A stretch of DNA of 64,000 bases from Acinetobacter sp. ANC 4169 (GTDB lineage: Bacteria; Pseudomonadota; Gammaproteobacteria; Pseudomonadales; Moraxellaceae), in the NCBI RefSeq assembly GCF_002135355.1, contig NZ_NEGE01000012.1:80184-144183 (forward strand), written 5' to 3'. The position numbers and the translations under genes were made by a program. This document shows, in pieces, positions 16,049-24,460 of this stretch (positions are counted from its first letter, which is position 1; every line of letters starts with the position of its first letter). The notes under the pieces were generated by a model. The model was given only the letters and a program-made list of their open reading frames with translations. It made no database searches and was not told the origin of the DNA.

Positions 16049-17826
16049 GATTTGAATACTCGAATTCGGCTACGTTGTGCGCCTAGTTGGGATGCATCAG
16101 TGGTATCAATAATCGGAGCTTTCTCTAAACCGTTCATGATTGCCCATGCCATATCGCCATGACCATTTTCAGCGGATCGACTGGTAATGAGGGTTTTATT
16201 ACCACCACCACTGGTGAGTGCTTTTTTAATTGAAAGAAAGGCTTTGGCTACAGTGGTGAGACCTGCATCAAAATGTAAACGTCTTTTTTGGAAAAGTTCT
16301 TTTGCCCGCAGCCCCATCCGAATTTTAAGTTCGGGGTTGTAATTCAAGCGTGTTAAAGCAGGGAAAAATTTAGCAACATGCTCCGCAACAGCAATACCAT
16401 TACCGGTGTTGTCTATACCAATAAAGGTGACGTTATAGCGCCCACAGACCTTTTTAATGTAAAGCGCCTGTTCCTGTGCGGTCAGTCCTTTGAACTGTTT
16501 AACCTCTAGAATTCGGTACGGTTCTAGAGAAGTACGAGGTGGTGCAATCACGGCCAAGGCAGCATTGTCGCCGGTAAATGATGGGTCGTACCCCAACCAG
16601 ACATCACCTTGATAGTGGGGTGTTTCATTGGGATGAAAATCATTCCAGACTTCCCATGAATCCACCATATTGGGAATGATATCTTTGAGTGGGAAATATG
16701 AACCTGAATCATCAATAAAATCACAATCAAACAGATTGGCAAACTCATCATCACCATATTCTGCAAGCAAGTCTTCACGATCAAATAAATCACAGCCTTT
16801 GGCTTCAGCATCATCTAAAGTGACAATCTGCCGAGTTTTGCGATCGGCACATTTCACAGGCATTTTTAATGCAACTTTATTGACATCAATTTCAATCGGT
16901 AATTTTCGTTTACTGTCTGTTCCCGTCCAAAAAGTATAGGCTTCATGCAAAATACTAGATGGCGTGGACATATAGATTTGCTTGTACATTTTTTGCGAAG
17001 CCATCGCACTGGCCACTTTTTTGAATTTCAGAAAATTACGAATCCAAAAAAACTCGTCCATGATGACATCACCATGTCGACCTTGAGCAGTCAGCGCATT
17101 TGTTCCTAGGTAATAAACAGTCGCTTGCCCATTAGGTCCGTTTATGACGATTGGATCTCCCGTCAGTTCAATCTCACAAATTTCAAGAACAAAGGCTTTG
17201 ATATACTCAATAAATTGATAGGCCTGCGCTTTAGAGGCAGACATAAAGATTTTGTTTTTGCCTGTTTTGAGTAAATCAATCAGAGCCCATAATGCAAAAA
17301 TATAGGTGGCACCGATCTGGCGGGATTTCAGCAAAATGAAAATTCGCGACCAGGATATGGCATTCATCCATTCCTGTTGATACAGATATAGATATTCTTC
17401 AAAGGCTTGTTCGAGTTTTTGTAAATCCTCTTCCGTAATCTGATTTTTCAGTTTTTTCTTACGTGGTTTATCATTACGATTTTCAAGTTTAGGATTGAGA
17501 TCCGCTTGCGTTCCCCCTTCACGATAGCGCTCTATTCGTGCCCATCGTTCAAATTGAACACCGATAAAATCCATTTCTTTGTAATTTGCATTACTCTTAT
17601 TATCCATAAAGGTCAGCGCCATATAACGGACTTTTAAACCCAAAGTCACGTCATCAAATAAATCGGCTTTTTCCCAGCCATCGCGCTGTTTCCAACTTTC
17701 AACCGTGGCTCTATTTTCTTCTATTTGTTTGGCAATTTCAGATACAGACATGCCCATCGCAAACAGGATTCTTCCATGTTGCCGGGAATTCATGAGATCA
17801 AATTGAATGGGTTGAGATGTATTCAT
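16045..17826 (-). CDS. P: Large terminase, ATPase subunit (P2 gpP-like)
   Basis: The 593-residue protein has an N-terminal helix-turn-helix (SVSEIAKQIEENRATVESWK), a Walker A-like region in LLKSRQIGATYIFALWAL, a Walker B strand DVIMDEFFWI, and a C-terminal RNase H-like nuclease domain beginning WLGYDPSFTGDNAALAVI. It packages DNA with gpM. It is transcribed divergently from O. The start at 17826 follows GAGGG with too little spacing; ATG at 17793 is a possible alternative that would also leave room for a late-promoter leader. Confidence 0.93.
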   Translation of the reverse strand: MNTSQPIQFDLMNSRQHGRILFAMGMSVSEIAKQIEENRATVESWKQRDGWEKADLFDDVTLGLKVRYMALTFMDNKSNANYKEMDFIGVQFERWARIERYREGGTQADLNPKLENRNDKPRKKKLKNQITEEDLQKLEQAFEEYLYLYQQEWMNAISWSRIFILLKSRQIGATYIFALWALIDLLKTGKNKIFMSASKAQAYQFIEYIKAFVLEICEIELTGDPIVINGPNGQATVYYLGTNALTAQGRHGDVIMDEFFWIRNFLKFKKVASAMASQKMYKQIYMSTPSSILHEAYTFWTGTDSKRKLPIEIDVNKVALKMPVKCADRKTRQIVTLDDAEAKGCDLFDREDLLAEYGDDEFANLFDCDFIDDSGSYFPLKDIIPNMVDSWEVWNDFHPNETPHYQGDVWLGYDPSFTGDNAALAVIAPPRTSLEPYRILEVKQFKGLTAQEQALYIKKVCGRYNVTFIGIDNTGNGIAVAEHVAKFFPALTRLNYNPELKIRMGLRAKELFQKRRLHFDAGLTTVAKAFLSIKKALTSGGGNKTLITSRSAENGHGDMAWAIMNGLEKAPIIDTTDASQLGAQRSRIRVFKS

Positions 17827-17871
17827 GCCCTCAATGTTGCCGCATACAAAGAGTTTCTCGAAATGAAAAAA

Positions 17872-17896
17872 TCCTGATTAAGCGTTAAACAGGATT
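17872..17896. promoter_or_regulatory. Ogr-type late promoter element, P/O intergenic copy
   Basis: A 25-bp dyad with arms TCCTG and CAGGA around TTAA-GCG-TTAA. Identical copies stand before V and FI. Its centre is 69 bp from the O start and 58 bp from the P start. Confidence 0.7.
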
Positions 17897-17952
17897 CTGG
17901 TCGTTGCGACACATATCCACTTACAAGCAGACTGCATACATCAGAAATATAG

Positions 17953-18846
17953 ATGGAAAATTGTATGGGACTTGCAGGTGAAGGGCGCGTTGAAAAACGC
18001 TTTCGAGTTGCACGTGAAGGTCAAACAGTCGATGGACGGGAACTCACTGGACAAGAAATTCAGCAAATGGGTTCAAGTTACAGTCTGGAAAAATATGGTG
18101 CACGAATCAATCTCGAGCATTTTTCTGGGTGGTCCCCCGAACCACCCTTCAATGCCTATGGCGACATCATCAAAGTTGAAGCCGTACAGGAAGATGGCAA
18201 GTGGTCACTTTATAACACCCTTTCTGCTCTACCCAATTTTGTGGCCATGAATAAAAACGGTCAGAAAATTTATCCATCGATTGAGTTTTATCGCAACTTT
18301 GCCGGGACAGGAATTGCCTATCAAGTGGGGCTTGGTTTGACGGATACCCCTGCTTCACTTGGTACAGAACCCATCAAATTTTCAGTTAATCAATTTGCCT
18401 TACGCACTCAACCCAATGCGGAGATTTATATGTCCATTCCGGCAGCACCGACTGAACAGAACAATTCTGTTCCCAATGATCAAAAAGGGTTTTTCGAGCA
18501 GTTAAAAACCATGCTTACACCAGGTCAACCCAAACCGGCAGCTCAGCCTGACGATTTTCAGGCTGTAGTTACCCAAGGCTTGGTCACTGCTTTATCGGGG
18601 ATTAAAGAACTCAATGAAAAATTTAATGCTTTAACACCACCACCTGTTGTTGCCGCCCCTACAGCTCCGGTTACCCAAAATACGCAAGTACCTGCCACTC
18701 CGGAACAAGATCAACTAAGTCAGGCACTTGCTCCAATTTTACAGTCTATCCAATCTTTACAGACTCAACTCACCCAACTTTCAACAACGCCTGTCAACAA
18801 TCCACCTGCTTCAAGCGGTGGGGATACTGACCAAGTTTCATACTAA
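17953..18846 (+). CDS. O: Capsid scaffolding protein (P2 gpO-like)
   Basis: The 297-residue protein starts with the gpO protease-like region: RFRVAREGQTVDGRELTGQE, then YGARINLEHFSGWSP and the serine-bearing PSIEFYRNF. A Pro/Gln-rich coiled tail of about 140 residues follows, as expected of a scaffold. In P2 gpO is both the internal scaffold and the protease that matures gpN and itself. It is the first gene of the rightward head operon and lies just downstream of a late promoter element. Confidence 0.9.
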   Translation: MENCMGLAGEGRVEKRFRVAREGQTVDGRELTGQEIQQMGSSYSLEKYGARINLEHFSGWSPEPPFNAYGDIIKVEAVQEDGKWSLYNTLSALPNFVAMNKNGQKIYPSIEFYRNFAGTGIAYQVGLGLTDTPASLGTEPIKFSVNQFALRTQPNAEIYMSIPAAPTEQNNSVPNDQKGFFEQLKTMLTPGQPKPAAQPDDFQAVVTQGLVTALSGIKELNEKFNALTPPPVVAAPTAPVTQNTQVPATPEQDQLSQALAPILQSIQSLQTQLTQLSTTPVNNPPASSGGDTDQVSY

Positions 18847-18868
18847 TTAAATAAGGAATTTTTCAATT

Positions 18869-19897
18869 ATGGCAGTCGTTCTAAATCCCATTGCACGTAC
18901 TAAACTTTCGTCATATATCGCAGATATTGCACGTGCAAATAATGTTGAAGATGCAAAACACACCTTTGCCGTTCAACCTGTACCTGAACAAAAAATTATT
19001 GCGGCTTATCAAGAAACAGCAGACTTTTTAAAGCAAATTAATATTTTCCCTGTTGATAATGCCAAAGGGGAAAAAATTGGTCTGCAAGTGGGGACGACCG
19101 TTGCAGGGACCACAGACACCCGGGTTAAAGCTCGCTCACCCGTTGCAGTCGGTTCACTAGATTTACTGGATGAGTATGATTGTACTCAAACCAACTATGA
19201 CGTGGCGTATTACTGGTCATTACTGAATGCATGGAAGCATCATCCAGACTTTAAAACCAAACTCCAAGCGATGGTGATTAAAGCCATTGCTTTAGACAAA
19301 CTGTGTATCGGTTTTAACGGATTATATCGTGCCCCAACCTCTGACCGTGTCGCCAACCCCCTTTTACAGGATGTAAAAAAAGGTTGGTTGCAAAAAATTC
19401 GTGATAACGCACCTGAGCAGCATTATGAAGGTGTCGATGGTGGCACCGGCCATTTGGTGATTAAAATTGGCGAAGCAAATGAGTTTAAAACCGTCGATGG
19501 GCTGGTTGAGTTTGCCGTAGAAGAATATATCGCTGAACAACATCGCGAAAGCGGATTAGTGGCTATTTGTGGCCGTGGCATTTTGAGTGATAAATACTTG
19601 CCATTGCTGAATACCATCCAAGATCCAACTGAACAGCTTGCAGCGCGAACAATTTATGCCAACAAGCAGCTCGGTACCTTACCGGCTTTACATGTACCCA
19701 AATTCCCGGCAAAAACGATTCTGATCACGACACCGGACAATCTTTCGATTTATATGCAGTCTGGCACGTTGGTTCGCTCTATTGTCGAACAGCCTGAATG
19801 GGATCGTGCAGTCGACTTCCAGTCCGTGAATGAAGATTTTGTGGTTGAAGACTATTCGAAATGTGTGCTGCTTGAAAACATTGAGGTAGAAGCCTAA
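18869..19897 (+). CDS. N: Major capsid protein (P2 gpN-like)
   Basis: The 342-residue protein matches the P2 N family: FAVQPVPEQKIIAAYQETAD, FLKQINIFPVDNAKGEKIGL, QTNYDVAYYWSLLNAWKHHP and the C-terminal PEWDRAVDFQSVNEDFVVED. It forms the T=7 shell after gpO-directed trimming of its N-terminus. AAGGAA lies before the ATG. Its stop overlaps the start of gene M (TAATG), which implies coupled translation. Confidence 0.94.
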   Translation: MAVVLNPIARTKLSSYIADIARANNVEDAKHTFAVQPVPEQKIIAAYQETADFLKQINIFPVDNAKGEKIGLQVGTTVAGTTDTRVKARSPVAVGSLDLLDEYDCTQTNYDVAYYWSLLNAWKHHPDFKTKLQAMVIKAIALDKLCIGFNGLYRAPTSDRVANPLLQDVKKGWLQKIRDNAPEQHYEGVDGGTGHLVIKIGEANEFKTVDGLVEFAVEEYIAEQHRESGLVAICGRGILSDKYLPLLNTIQDPTEQLAARTIYANKQLGTLPALHVPKFPAKTILITTPDNLSIYMQSGTLVRSIVEQPEWDRAVDFQSVNEDFVVEDYSKCVLLENIEVEA

Positions 19898-20745
19898 TGT
19901 CAAATTCCATGCGTCAAAGCCGTGAACGTAAACTGGCTGAGAAAGCTATTAAATCAGCTCAAAGCCAAGATCCGCGTTTACGCAAGAAAACAGTGATTAT
20001 GGGCATTGATCCTGGTGCACCGGAAGCGGATCGAGCAGTCAGCTTGGCTCCAACCTCTCCAGCGGCAAATATTGAACTGCGTTTGTTCAATCACCTGAAC
20101 GAGTTGCATGACACCAAATCAACACAGGAAAAAATTGCCAAAAAAACTGAATGGCTGCCTGAATATTTAGGTTATATCGATGGCTGCTTGGCAGTTTCTC
20201 CATCTGCACAAAATACTACACTTGTGACGTTAATGATTTGGGCCGTCGATGCCGGTGAATATGCTTTAGCTGTTCGTATCGCTGAATATACCCTTTTAAA
20301 TGACATGGTCATGCCTGAAGGATATAGCAGAAATATTGCCGAATTTGTCACTGAACAATGTGCTGAAGATTTTAATAATGATCCAGAGCTCGCGATTGCA
20401 CATGCTGAATTGATTAAACGAATCATTGAGCTGGGTGTCGGTGAACAAATGGTGGATCAGGCCCGTGCCAAAATTTATCGTGCTTTAGGGGATGCTTTAA
20501 AAGAAGCCCAACCGATCGAAGCACTCAATGCTTATAAAAATGCCTTGCGACTCAATAGTAAAGTCGGCTGTAAAAAAGAAGTAATAGCCCTGGAAAAACT
20601 ATTGAATAAGCAAACAACCGGGTCGTCTCCCGACGCCACTGTCGGCTCGCAGGCTGATTCACCTACTGCCTTGGCAGCAGATGCGTCAGTTCCTGCGTCC
20701 ACCGACTCTAATGAGTCTACCGACACAAGTTCGTCAGCGGAGTAA
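19897..20745 (+). CDS. M: Terminase small/endonuclease subunit (P2 gpM-like)
   Basis: The 282-residue protein has the gpM central block: LFNHLNELHDTKSTQEKIAK, WLPEYLGYIDGCL, MIWAVDAGEYALAVRIAEYT. It acts with gpP to cut cos DNA. The C-terminal 45 residues are a low-complexity Ser/Asp/Ala tail, longer than in P2. Translation is coupled to N through a 1-bp overlap, and L follows after 5 bp. Confidence 0.9.
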   Translation: MSNSMRQSRERKLAEKAIKSAQSQDPRLRKKTVIMGIDPGAPEADRAVSLAPTSPAANIELRLFNHLNELHDTKSTQEKIAKKTEWLPEYLGYIDGCLAVSPSAQNTTLVTLMIWAVDAGEYALAVRIAEYTLLNDMVMPEGYSRNIAEFVTEQCAEDFNNDPELAIAHAELIKRIIELGVGEQMVDQARAKIYRALGDALKEAQPIEALNAYKNALRLNSKVGCKKEVIALEKLLNKQTTGSSPDATVGSQADSPTALAADASVPASTDSNESTDTSSSAE

Positions 20746-20750
20746 ATGAA

Positions 20751-21149
20751 ATGCTGTTAAACGCCTCTGTACCCAATAGCGAAGTCCAAAATCCTGATCC
20801 AGAACGCCCGAATGTCAGTATTAAAGATTTATTGGGTACGGTGCGTTTAGACCAGTCCAAGGGCGAACCTCTACTTACAGAAAAAATCCTGTTAGCGATG
20901 GACACCATCAATGACCAGGTCCTTTTACTGAAAATAGCAACTGAAACCCAAATTCGCAAATACAAACGTGCTGTCTGCTATGAAGCAGCAGCATTAATTG
21001 GTGAAGAGAATCTGGATTTCGACACAACAACAAATGGTCAATCACGTGGTGAAAATCAACAGGCAAAAGCGCAATCGCTACGTCGAATTGTAAATCACAC
21101 CATTGCTGATCTGACGAATCGAAAACGTAACCGAGTCAAACTGGTATGA
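20751..21149 (+). CDS. L: Head completion/stabilisation protein (P2 gpL-like)
   Basis: The 132-residue protein has the size and position of P2 gpL, which plugs filled heads below the portal. The helical middle ERKILLAMDTINDQ-like stretch and the Arg-rich C-terminus ending NRKRNRVKLV fit the family. It overlaps gene X by 4 bp (ATGA). Confidence 0.87.
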   Translation: MLLNASVPNSEVQNPDPERPNVSIKDLLGTVRLDQSKGEPLLTEKILLAMDTINDQVLLLKIATETQIRKYKRAVCYEAAALIGEENLDFDTTTNGQSRGENQQAKAQSLRRIVNHTIADLTNRKRNRVKLV

Positions 21150-21349
21150 GTACAGTCAATGCCATACAGGGCGATACTTTAGATGCCATTGCATACCGTT
21201 ATTTCAAAGACAATCCGGTGCAAGTCTTAGCTGCATTGATTGAATTAAATCCTGAGTTGCATGAAACATTTTTAGATGAGCATCAAACCGTTATTTTGCC
21301 TGAAGCGACTCAAGGACAAAGTACTCCCTCACTGAAACTTTGGGATTAA
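21146..21349 (+). CDS. X: Tail protein X (LysM-like, P2 gpX)
   Basis: The 67-residue protein shows the gpX/LysM-like fold signature: QGDTLDAIAYRYFKDNPVQV, then LIELNPELHETFLD and HQTVILPEA. In P2 gpX is needed for tail assembly, probably at the baseplate hub. It lies between L and the lysis genes as in P2. Confidence 0.9.
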   Translation: MSTVNAIQGDTLDAIAYRYFKDNPVQVLAALIELNPELHETFLDEHQTVILPEATQGQSTPSLKLWD

Positions 21350-21363
21350 CTTAGGGGAAACCA

Positions 21364-21735
21364 ATGAATGATCCTATTTCCATAAAGGGATTACCATGGC
21401 TTTTAAAAATTATTGCAGCAATTCTCGGGGCAATTTTAGCGCTGATTTTAAGCGGTGATATCGATACTCAAGGGCGAATCAAAATTACCATCGGCGTGAT
21501 TTTAAAATTTGCGATTAGTGTTGCCATTAGCTTATACGGTGGATCTGCTTTTATTGAATATTATGACCTCACCAAATATTCAATGCAGTCACAAGGTTTT
21601 GTGATGCTGATTTTTGCCGTATTTGGCATGTTGCTGATTGGTATCTGGTATCAATCTTTACAGCTGCTGAAAGGTAAAGCTTTGAATGAAATCATTGCTG
21701 AAGTAAAAGCAGCTTTCATTGCCATGTTTAAATAG
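21364..21735 (+). CDS. Putative phage holin
   Basis: The 123-residue protein has three transmembrane helices (residues ~11-30, ~41-60, ~76-96) and a Lys-bearing C-terminal tail. It lies directly before the endolysin. Holins permeabilise the inner membrane at a set time so that endolysin can reach the wall. AGGGGAA lies 5 nt before the ATG. Family assignment rests on topology and position; no antiholin or spanin gene is obvious close by. Confidence 0.75.
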   Translation: MNDPISIKGLPWLLKIIAAILGAILALILSGDIDTQGRIKITIGVILKFAISVAISLYGGSAFIEYYDLTKYSMQSQGFVMLIFAVFGMLLIGIWYQSLQLLKGKALNEIIAEVKAAFIAMFK

Positions 21736-21745
21736 GAAAAGAGAA

Positions 21746-22336
21746 ATGTCAAAAAAACTCACTATTGAACAAATCCAGCAACAGGCCGAAAAACTGGGGA
21801 TTGAAACTGCAGCTCTTCAAGCCATTCATGAAGTGGAATGTCAAGGTTCAGGATTCAATCCAGATAATACGCCGGTGATTTTATTTGAACGTCATGTTAT
21901 GCGTCAGCGTTTAATGACCAATAAGCTTTTTAGCCTTGCCGAAAAGATGGCAATTAAACGACCAGACCTCTGTAATAAATCATCGGGTGCATATGGCCTA
22001 TATTCCGCTCAACATGGCCGATTAGCAGCAGCTGCTGAATATCATCGTGAATCCGCCATTGAGTCCTGTTCATGGGGCATTGGTCAAGTGATGGGCTATC
22101 ACTGGCAGTCCTTGGGCTATACTTCACTACAAGCATTTATCAATGCAATGTATAAAGATGAAGCCTCTCAACTTGATGCCATGTGCCGGTATATCACTGT
22201 AAATAATCTTATAAATGCCCTTAAAAACAAAGACTGGAAAGCTTTTGCACTTGGCTACAACGGCAAGGCTTATGCAAAAAATAATTACGATATCAAATTA
22301 GCAAATGCATATAAAAAATTTGCTGAAGGATCGTAA
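21746..22336 (+). CDS. Endolysin, N-acetylmuramidase (DUF3380 type)
   Basis: The 196-residue protein matches the DUF3380/muramidase family: AIHEVECQGSGFNPDNTPVI with the catalytic-type Glu, LFERHVMRQRL, SSGAYGLYSAQHGRLAAAAE and SCSWGIGQVMGYHW. It hydrolyses peptidoglycan after holin action. I chose ATG 21746 because AGGAAAAGAG precedes it; an upstream in-frame start would overlap the holin gene. There is no signal peptide, so it depends on the holin. Confidence 0.88.
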   Translation: MSKKLTIEQIQQQAEKLGIETAALQAIHEVECQGSGFNPDNTPVILFERHVMRQRLMTNKLFSLAEKMAIKRPDLCNKSSGAYGLYSAQHGRLAAAAEYHRESAIESCSWGIGQVMGYHWQSLGYTSLQAFINAMYKDEASQLDAMCRYITVNNLINALKNKDWKAFALGYNGKAYAKNNYDIKLANAYKKFAEGS

Positions 22337-22339
22337 GTC

Positions 22340-22735
22340 ATGCAAGCCTTAATTCCGCTAAAGCCCTATCTGCAAGAAAAACTACCCTTTATGACTGCAG
22401 ATAAATGTCATCTGTTTATCGTAAATGGGACTCAGGCAAAGGGCTATATGGAATATACAGCTCGGCTATTATTTCTGGATTATCGCAGTGACCCGATTGA
22501 AGTGATTATGCTGATTCGGGAATGGCTCAAGTCTAAAAAACTGCATTTAGATGCAACAGGCCAAGATGTTCAAATTTCATTTAGCAGTGAAATTATTGAT
22601 GCCAATACCTTTGATCTTGAGATTGATTTTCCACAACGCGATAAAATCGTGATGGATGAAAATGGGTACCATATTTGTCCTGAAATGGTCTGGAGCGATA
22701 AATTTGGAAAATTTGTACCTGCAGGAACTGAATAA
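22340..22735 (+). CDS. R: Tail completion protein R (P2 gpR-like)
   Basis: The 131-residue protein fits P2 gpR: MQALIPLKPYLQEKLPFM, YTARLLFLDYRSDPIEVIML, DLEIDFPQRDKIVMDENGYH and CPEMVWSDKFG. gpR and gpS complete the tail and join it to the head. It starts 4 bp after the endolysin and overlaps S by one base. Confidence 0.88.
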   Translation: MQALIPLKPYLQEKLPFMTADKCHLFIVNGTQAKGYMEYTARLLFLDYRSDPIEVIMLIREWLKSKKLHLDATGQDVQISFSSEIIDANTFDLEIDFPQRDKIVMDENGYHICPEMVWSDKFGKFVPAGTE

Positions 22736-23175
22736 TGGATGCCTATGCAGGTTTAGAGCATTGGCTTGATCAGATTGCGCTGCGCCTTGAACCGGCACAG
22801 CGACGAGAACTGATGCGACGTCTGGCTCAAGGTCTAAGGGTACGTCATCGTGATCGAATCAAACTGCAGCGAGATCCAGATGGCCACCGATTTATTCCAC
22901 GGAAACGTAATCAGATCGGAAATATAAAGCGTCAAGGCGATTTATTCCAAAATATCGGTAAAGAACTAAAAACTGAATATTCTGCAGATCATGCAACCGT
23001 TGGTTTTGGTGGAAGGACGGCTACCATCGCTGAAGTACATCAACAAGGTAAAACCATTAAGCCTAGTCGTTATGCAAAAGCCACCAACTATCCAATTCGT
23101 GCATTGGTTGGTTTTAATGAAGAAGATAAAAAGTGGATTGAATTAATAATTTTAGGCTTTATGACCATTAATTGA
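22735..23175 (+). CDS. S: Tail completion protein S (phage virion morphogenesis family)
   Basis: The 146-residue protein matches gpS: LEHWLDQIALRLEPAQRREL, RDRIKLQRDPDGHRFIPRKR and AEVHQQGKTIKPS, ending with YPIRALVGFNEEDKKWIELI. It is close to full length for the family. It is the last gene before the two cargo insertions that separate it from V; in P2 the V operon follows S almost directly. Confidence 0.88.
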   Translation: MDAYAGLEHWLDQIALRLEPAQRRELMRRLAQGLRVRHRDRIKLQRDPDGHRFIPRKRNQIGNIKRQGDLFQNIGKELKTEYSADHATVGFGGRTATIAEVHQQGKTIKPSRYAKATNYPIRALVGFNEEDKKWIELIILGFMTIN

Positions 23176-23409
23176 TGCTAAATCCCTCTATTTGCAATTT
23201 TTTTATTTTCAGCATATTATGTAATTTGGTTTTTTAGTGAGGTACATTCCTATGGATTAAAATTCAGACAAGTGCTTAGCAATCAAGCATAAAAAATGAT
23301 TGTAATACTTTAATATTAAAAAGTATTTTCGAAAACACCAAATCCAATATGGCGACTTTATGCACTAGTTTTACGCATATATAAGTTCGCAAAATGAGGT
23401 CATTATAAA

Positions 23410-23559
23410 ATGACAACTATGAGTAAAAAAGTAAATTCACGCCCCAATCGTCAGCAAGTAAATAGAGAGGAAGCTTTGGTTAGGATTCGAATAGCACATT
23501 CTATTGCTGTTCAAAACACTGCCGAACTTGTAGCTAAGCGACAGGAGGCCAAATGTTAA
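23410..23559 (+). CDS. 49-residue basic protein upstream of the YafO-like toxin; possible antitoxin
   Basis: A short ORF with GAGGT 10 nt before the ATG encodes 49 residues, basic at the start and then a single predicted helix (EEALVRIRIAHSIAVQNTAE). It ends 15 bp before the next ORF, so the two are probably translated together. I do not recognise it. Its place before a YafO-like toxin suggests an antitoxin role, but it lacks a clear DNA-binding motif. The 230 bp before it (23176-23409) hold no gene. Confidence 0.5.
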   Translation: MTTMSKKVNSRPNRQQVNREEALVRIRIAHSIAVQNTAELVAKRQEAKC

Positions 23560-23574
23560 CTATGGAGATACCAC

Positions 23575-24057
23575 TTGACACCAACACCTTTAACCATCCA
23601 GTTCCACGTTTCAGATAAACTTAAAAATAATCAAAATTACAATTTCATTTTAGAAGATTTTGAATACTATAAAGTAAATAGTAACGATAAAGAACATCCC
23701 CGACCTGCTAATCACTTCCAGCAAAAAACCGAAAGTACTTCATACTATTTTGGTCGTGACCGATTTGATACCAAAAACTATCAAGCACGAAAAGAAGAAA
23801 TTCAACATGTACACTATCGTGAAGAAAATTCTGCATGGGAGTATTCTGATGGCTCCACAAAGCCTCAGTGGGAATGTACAAGTAATACATACCTTGTCTA
23901 TTCGTACTTCAAGCACAATGGATGCAATTACTACTATTTAATTGATTTTATTGAAAAAAATGCACACAACAATGAAAATGCCATTTATAAAGAGTCTATT
24001 TCCAACTACCTAACTCAAGCGAAAACCTTTAGATTAAGTATCGTAAATACCCCTTGA
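23575..24057 (+). CDS. YafO-like toxin (putative mRNA interferase)
   Basis: The 160-residue protein starts at TTG (GGAGAT 5 nt upstream); no in-frame ATG precedes the conserved region. The pattern YYFGRDRFD, EIQHVHYREENSAW, then SNTYLVYSYF, YYYLIDFIEKNAHN and QAKTFRLSI follows the order of E. coli YafO (FGRD, VAHIHL, LVYCQG, LLIAILKPEPH, AFRMRF). YafO is a ribosome-dependent mRNA-cleaving toxin. The assignment is by eye. The TTG start and poor fit to P2 gene order mark it as acquired cargo. Confidence 0.55.
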   Translation: MTPTPLTIQFHVSDKLKNNQNYNFILEDFEYYKVNSNDKEHPRPANHFQQKTESTSYYFGRDRFDTKNYQARKEEIQHVHYREENSAWEYSDGSTKPQWECTSNTYLVYSYFKHNGCNYYYLIDFIEKNAHNNENAIYKESISNYLTQAKTFRLSIVNTP

Positions 24058-24140
24058 CAACCCCTTCCTGACAAAGTACGCATCTCGACCATCCACATGG
24101 TGGTCGAGACAGCATCTCGTTTATAAAACTATTGTAGACA

Positions 24141-24165
24141 AACTGCTAATTCAGCGGTTTTTTTA
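24141..24165 (+). terminator. Terminator between the S/toxin region and the com-dam cassette
   Basis: AACTGCT pairs with AGCGGTT (one G-T pair) around a 5-nt loop, then a T-tract. A second stem without a T-run, CTCGACCA/TGGTCGAG, lies at about 24093-24113. Together they close the head/lysis operon before the next late promoter element. Confidence 0.6.
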
Positions 24166-24211
24166 CGTTTAAAGCTTTGATACTTTCTGAATAATTTCAG
24201 ATTTATGAAAT

Positions 24212-24236
24212 TCCTAATTAAACCTTAAACAGGATT
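24212..24236 (+). promoter_or_regulatory. Diverged Ogr-type late promoter element ahead of com-dam
   Basis: This matches the 25-bp dyad at 25288-25312 at most positions, differing at one arm base and in the centre. Similarity continues past it, with TTGCTCATGATTTC here and TTGCCCATGATTTC in the V copy. The centre is 80 bp from the com start. Confidence 0.6.
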
Positions 24237-24303
24237 GCATACCTCGCATCTTTAAAAAAAATTGCTCATGATTTCACCCTCTAACTTTTAACTCTAAACA
24301 AGA

Positions 24304-24417
24304 ATGGTTGAACTTAGATGTAAATGCGGAAAATTACTGTGCCGCATAGAAAAACTCACAGTAAAACTTGAAATCAAATGCCCTCGATGTCGAGTGCTAA
24401 ATCATTGGAACGCCTAG
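24304..24417 (+). CDS. com: Com-like zinc-finger translational activator
   Basis: A 37-residue protein with two CxxC or CxC pairs (RCKCGKLLCRIE, then IKCPRCRVLNHW), matching the N-terminal zinc finger of phage Mu Com. Mu Com binds mRNA ahead of mom and frees its start codon for translation. Here the next gene, 43 bp downstream, is a DNA adenine methylase, the usual partner in com-dam cassettes. The gap carries the 9-bp direct repeat GCCTAGAGC (about 24412 and 24437), which may be part of the folded mRNA target. Confidence 0.75.
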   Translation: MVELRCKCGKLLCRIEKLTVKLEIKCPRCRVLNHWNA

Positions 24418-24460
24418 AGCGTAAGGTTAGATAGCCTAGAGCTACCAACGGAGTTGACAC

